From contig NZ_LIVQ01000001.1 in the NCBI RefSeq assembly GCF_001905445.1, positions 1 through 64,000 on the forward strand: a DNA stretch of 64,000 nt. Reading direction: 5' to 3'. Every line of letters begins with the position of its first letter. The first letter of the stretch is position 1. The DNA comes from Streptomyces sp. CB00455. Lineage in GTDB: Bacteria; Actinomycetota; Actinomycetes; Streptomycetales; Streptomycetaceae. The notes under the pieces were generated by a model that made no database searches, was not told the DNA's origin, and saw only the letters and a list, made by a program, of their open reading frames with translations. The translations under genes and the position numbers were made by a program. Positions 61,750 to 64,000 of the stretch are shown in pieces.

Positions 61750-62310
61750 ATGCACCATCCTCAGGAGCCGCCCAGCGGCATACACCCACTGCTTGCCGGG
61801 CGCTTCAGCCCCTACCGGTTCGATCCGTCGGCGGTTGTCGACGACCGCGCCCTCGGGCTGCTGATGGAAGCCGCGCGGTGGGCACCGTCGGCGGGGAACT
61901 CCCAGCCGTGGGGCTTCTTCATCGGCAGGCCCGGTGAGCCGGAGCACGACCGGGTGCTTCCTTACCTTGCGCCGAGCTCGGCCCGCTGGGCGACGGATGC
62001 GGGCCTGCTCGTCGTCACACTGACACGCCGGTACGTCGGTGACACGCAGTTGCTCTACTCCGAGTTCGCGGACCACGACCTCGGCCAGGCCGTCGCCCAC
62101 ATGACTGTTCAGGCCCAGGCCATGGGACTGGCCGCGCACCAATTCCGGGCCTTCGACCAAGAGGGTCTCACCAAGGAGCTCGACCCGAACCCAGGCTGGG
62201 TGATCGTCTCCATGGTCGCGGTGGGCAAGGCGGCTGGCGGACCTCCGGAGGGCCGTGACCGGCGCAGCGTCGCGCACTTGCGCTCCGCTCCCTGGTCACC
62301 GGCGGAATAA
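61750..62310 (+). CDS. Nitroreductase-family protein
   Basis: A 186-aa flavoprotein. Best start ATG 61750, weak ribosome binding site. Family blocks: LLAGRFSPYRFDPSAVVDD, LLMEAARWAPSAGNSQPWGF (FMN-binding S-x-x-N-x-Q-P), FADHDLGQAVAHMTVQAQAM and a GL near residue 120. Nitroreductase-fold proteins reduce nitro groups, quinones or enones; some act in natural-product tailoring. It stands alone between the operon and the MmyB regulator. Confidence 0.82.
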   Translation: MHHPQEPPSGIHPLLAGRFSPYRFDPSAVVDDRALGLLMEAARWAPSAGNSQPWGFFIGRPGEPEHDRVLPYLAPSSARWATDAGLLVVTLTRRYVGDTQLLYSEFADHDLGQAVAHMTVQAQAMGLAAHQFRAFDQEGLTKELDPNPGWVIVSMVAVGKAAGGPPEGRDRRSVAHLRSAPWSPAE

Positions 62311-62737
62311 CAGGCGAGCAGGTGCTCGCCTTGGACCTCTGGGAGGCGATCGACCGGGGCATCCAGCCCCCCACCAGGTCGTATGCGCGGGGCCCGCCTG
62401 GCTGACTCGCAGACCGGGCTGGTGAAGGCGTCGGCCGAGGTGGGTTCCGCCGGGCTCTGTTCTTCCGCCGCGTAGTCAGGGAGGCTGAAGCCTTCGCGGC
62501 CGGCCTTCCCGACGTCTCAGCCCAGCTGCCCGCCAGCGACCCTGAGCTGTACCCGGACAGGACGTATGTGCCAGTGGTCCGGGTGTTGGGGGCGGTACCC
62601 GTCCGACAGGCAGATGCGCAGGCCCCGGCGAGCCGGCTGAAGCCCAGCCAGGGACAACTTGTCCGCGGTTAAAGTCGGCCTTCATCCAATTTTCGATTCG
62701 CGCCAGGATTGGTGTGTCGAACAGGGGAGGTCGGACG
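62311..62737. other. No confident gene
   Basis: A plus-strand frame near 62490-62671 (LPASDPELYPDRTYVPVVRV) has coding character and ends with a stop, but has no start. The ribosome binding site GGGGAGG of the next gene lies at 62725. Confidence 0.4.
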
Positions 62738-63565
62738 ATGGACCGGGCGTTGCTGGCAGGTTTTCTTCGCGCGCGTCGTGAGGTGTTGCAGCCGGAGGAT
62801 GTCGGGCTTCCTCGTGGGCAGCGGCGCCGCACCGGTGGGTTGCGGCGCGAGGAGGTGGCGGCGCTGGCCGGTATGTCGGCCGACTACTACAGCCGGATCG
62901 AGCAGCAGCGCGGTCCAGCGCCCTCGGAGCGGATGCTCGTCGCGCTGGCCCGGGCGTTGCGGCTCAGCCTGAGCGAGCGTGACCATCTCTTCGTCCTCGG
63001 CGGGATCCCGGCGCCCCGGCGGATCGTACGTGATGACCATGTCGGTCCTACGATGATGCGAATCATTTCCAGCCTCTCGGACGTGCCCGCCATCGTGCTG
63101 TCACGGTTCGGTGAGGCGTTGCTGCAGACGCGTCCGGCGGTTGCGCTGCTCGGCGACTTCACCCGGTATGCGGGTCTGTCCCGGTACCTGGTCTACCGCT
63201 GGTTCACCCATGACCCGCAGGTCCGCGGCCTGTACCCGGTGGAGGATCACTCGCTGCGGGGCAGGGTTTTCGCCGCGGAGATCCGGGACGCCTACACGGC
63301 GGACCCCACGGGGAAGGCCGGTGAGATCGTCGCGGCTCTGCTCGAGGTCAGTTCGGAGTTCGCGGAGATCTGGCGGTTGCACGAGGTGGGGGTGACCCAT
63401 CACCACGACCTCAAGCGTTACTTGCACCCCGAGCTGGGGGAATTGGAGCTCTACTCCGAGATGCTGGTGGATCCCGAGCAGTGTCAGCAGCTGCTGGTCT
63501 TCACCGCCGTGCCCGGTTCCCCGAGCCAGGGCAAGCTCCGGCTCCTGGCCGCTGTCGGTCCCTAG
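62738..63565 (+). CDS. MmyB-type helix-turn-helix regulator
   Basis: A 275-aa protein from ATG 62738 (GGGAGG 8 nt upstream). XRE-type HTH (RRTGGLRREEVAALAGMSAD, YYSRIEQQRGPAPSERMLVA), then the MmyB-like ligand domain with SRFGEALLQTRPAVALLGDF and YRWFTHDPQVRGLYP. This family binds a hydrophobic ligand and usually regulates an adjacent oxidoreductase or efflux gene. Here the neighbour downstream is the tail of an oxidoreductase and an SRPBCC gene. Confidence 0.88.
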   Translation: MDRALLAGFLRARREVLQPEDVGLPRGQRRRTGGLRREEVAALAGMSADYYSRIEQQRGPAPSERMLVALARALRLSLSERDHLFVLGGIPAPRRIVRDDHVGPTMMRIISSLSDVPAIVLSRFGEALLQTRPAVALLGDFTRYAGLSRYLVYRWFTHDPQVRGLYPVEDHSLRGRVFAAEIRDAYTADPTGKAGEIVAALLEVSSEFAEIWRLHEVGVTHHHDLKRYLHPELGELELYSEMLVDPEQCQQLLVFTAVPGSPSQGKLRLLAAVGP

Positions 63566-63689
63566 CGGCAGTCGCCGGCCTCTCACCAGGTCTCCTGAAC
63601 CGTCCTACGGCGAAGCCTTGCCCGCCACACCAGGAACTTCCGGGCACGGCCGCCCCCGCCCGCCTCGACGACGCGACCGGTCTGCCTCC

Positions 63690-63775
63690 CGCCTACACCG
63701 GTCACCTTCTATGGCGGCGACCACCGCGGCTACACCGACTACCCACCCTCCGCACCACAGAGAGCTGAATCATGA
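63690..63775 (+). pseudogene. NAD(P)-dependent oxidoreductase C-terminal scrap
   Basis: One frame reads PVTFYGGDHRGYTDYPPSAP then QRAES and stops at TGA 63773, the conserved end of Streptomyces SDR-type oxidoreductases that sit beside MmyB regulators. The stop overlaps the next ATG (ATGA), which argues for former translational coupling. The rest of the gene is gone. Confidence 0.5.
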
Positions 63776-64000
63776 CCACACTCCTCATCGGCCCATCCGA
63801 CAAGACCGTCACCATCACCGTCCAGCAGCGGACCCGCACGGCACCCCAGGACGCCTTCCGCATCCTGGTACCCATCGACCTCCCTACCGTCTTCCGCCCG
63901 GTGGCCCCGTTCCCCGGCATCAGCAGCGTGAAGAACCAGACCGAGGCCTGGGACCACGCGGGCCCGCGAAGAAACCCGCAGTTCGACGACGGCTCCCAGG
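63772..64000 (+). CDS. SRPBCC-family protein, 5' part
   Basis: ATG 63772 opens a frame to the window edge: TTLLIGPSDKTVTITVQQRT, APQDAFRILVPIDLPTVFRP, VAPFPGISSVKNQTEAWDHA. This N-terminus matches SRPBCC/START-like small-molecule-binding proteins found beside MmyB regulators. The C-terminal part lies outside the window. It overlaps the oxidoreductase scrap by 4 bp. Confidence 0.7.
   Translation, partial: MTTLLIGPSDKTVTITVQQRTRTAPQDAFRILVPIDLPTVFRPVAPFPGISSVKNQTEAWDHAGPRRNPQFDDGSQ

Overview
The base composition, codon use, AGGAGG-type ribosome binding sites and gene families (ECF sigma factor with SnoaL tail, SpoIIE/STAS modules, SARP regulator, MmyB-type and HxlR regulators, Pro/Ala-rich secreted proteins) point to a Streptomyces or close relative. 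The window looks like an accessory, probably arm-located, chromosomal or large-plasmid region: intact genes are separated by stretches full of broken transposases (IS1634, IS630, IS5, IS21 IstB, IS701 and a DDE family with a GEFVFGQ motif), truncated integrases and other gene remnants, many with single-base frameshifts.

Layout. 0.2-9.5 kb: truncated primase-polymerase, a GAF-PP2C phosphatase/STAS pair, IS debris, a small membrane protein, an ECF sigma remnant, a 172-bp MITE-like element, a lipoprotein, a decayed NRPS fragment and a secreted four-cysteine protein. 9.6-11.5 kb: secreted GH5 glycosidase. 11.7-24.9 kb: the largest system, a leftward NRPS operon built from discrete pieces (MFS exporter, free-standing C, C-A-T, A-T, A-T, and C-A(remnant)-T-reductase). 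A broken SARP regulator and an intact Sfp-type phosphopantetheinyl transferase lie just upstream (25.2-27.1 kb). 27-54.7 kb: an accessory patchwork with an unpaired MazF-like toxin, two pieces of ATP-dependent DNA ligase, a hydrolase/TetR divergent pair, an Imm5-like immunity protein, a DUF6236 protein, a MerR operon with a clear operator, a cyclophilin, a SAM methyltransferase/HxlR divergent pair with an 18-bp inverted-repeat operator, a HAD protein, and a group of secreted/membrane-anchored proteins including a papain-like protease.

55.1-61.7 kb: a compact, translationally coupled rightward operon: a protein with three Nudix domains, an isoaspartyl-methyltransferase-like (PIMT) enzyme, a small unknown protein, a methyltransferase-Nudix-PIMT fusion, and a PIG-L deacetylase, followed by a 58-codon ORF. 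I do not recognise this as a described pathway and consider it the best candidate for a new system. 61.7-64 kb: nitroreductase, MmyB-type regulator, the tail of an oxidoreductase and an SRPBCC gene that runs off the window.

How genes cooperate: the PPTase can arm the NRPS carrier domains and the MFS protein can export the product. The terminal reductase suggests release as an aldehyde or alcohol. In the 55-61 kb operon, Nudix (diphosphate hydrolysis), PIMT-like methylation and PIG-L deacetylation fit either a sugar-nucleotide/nucleoside metabolite or peptide tailoring. This is inference; no precursor is proven.
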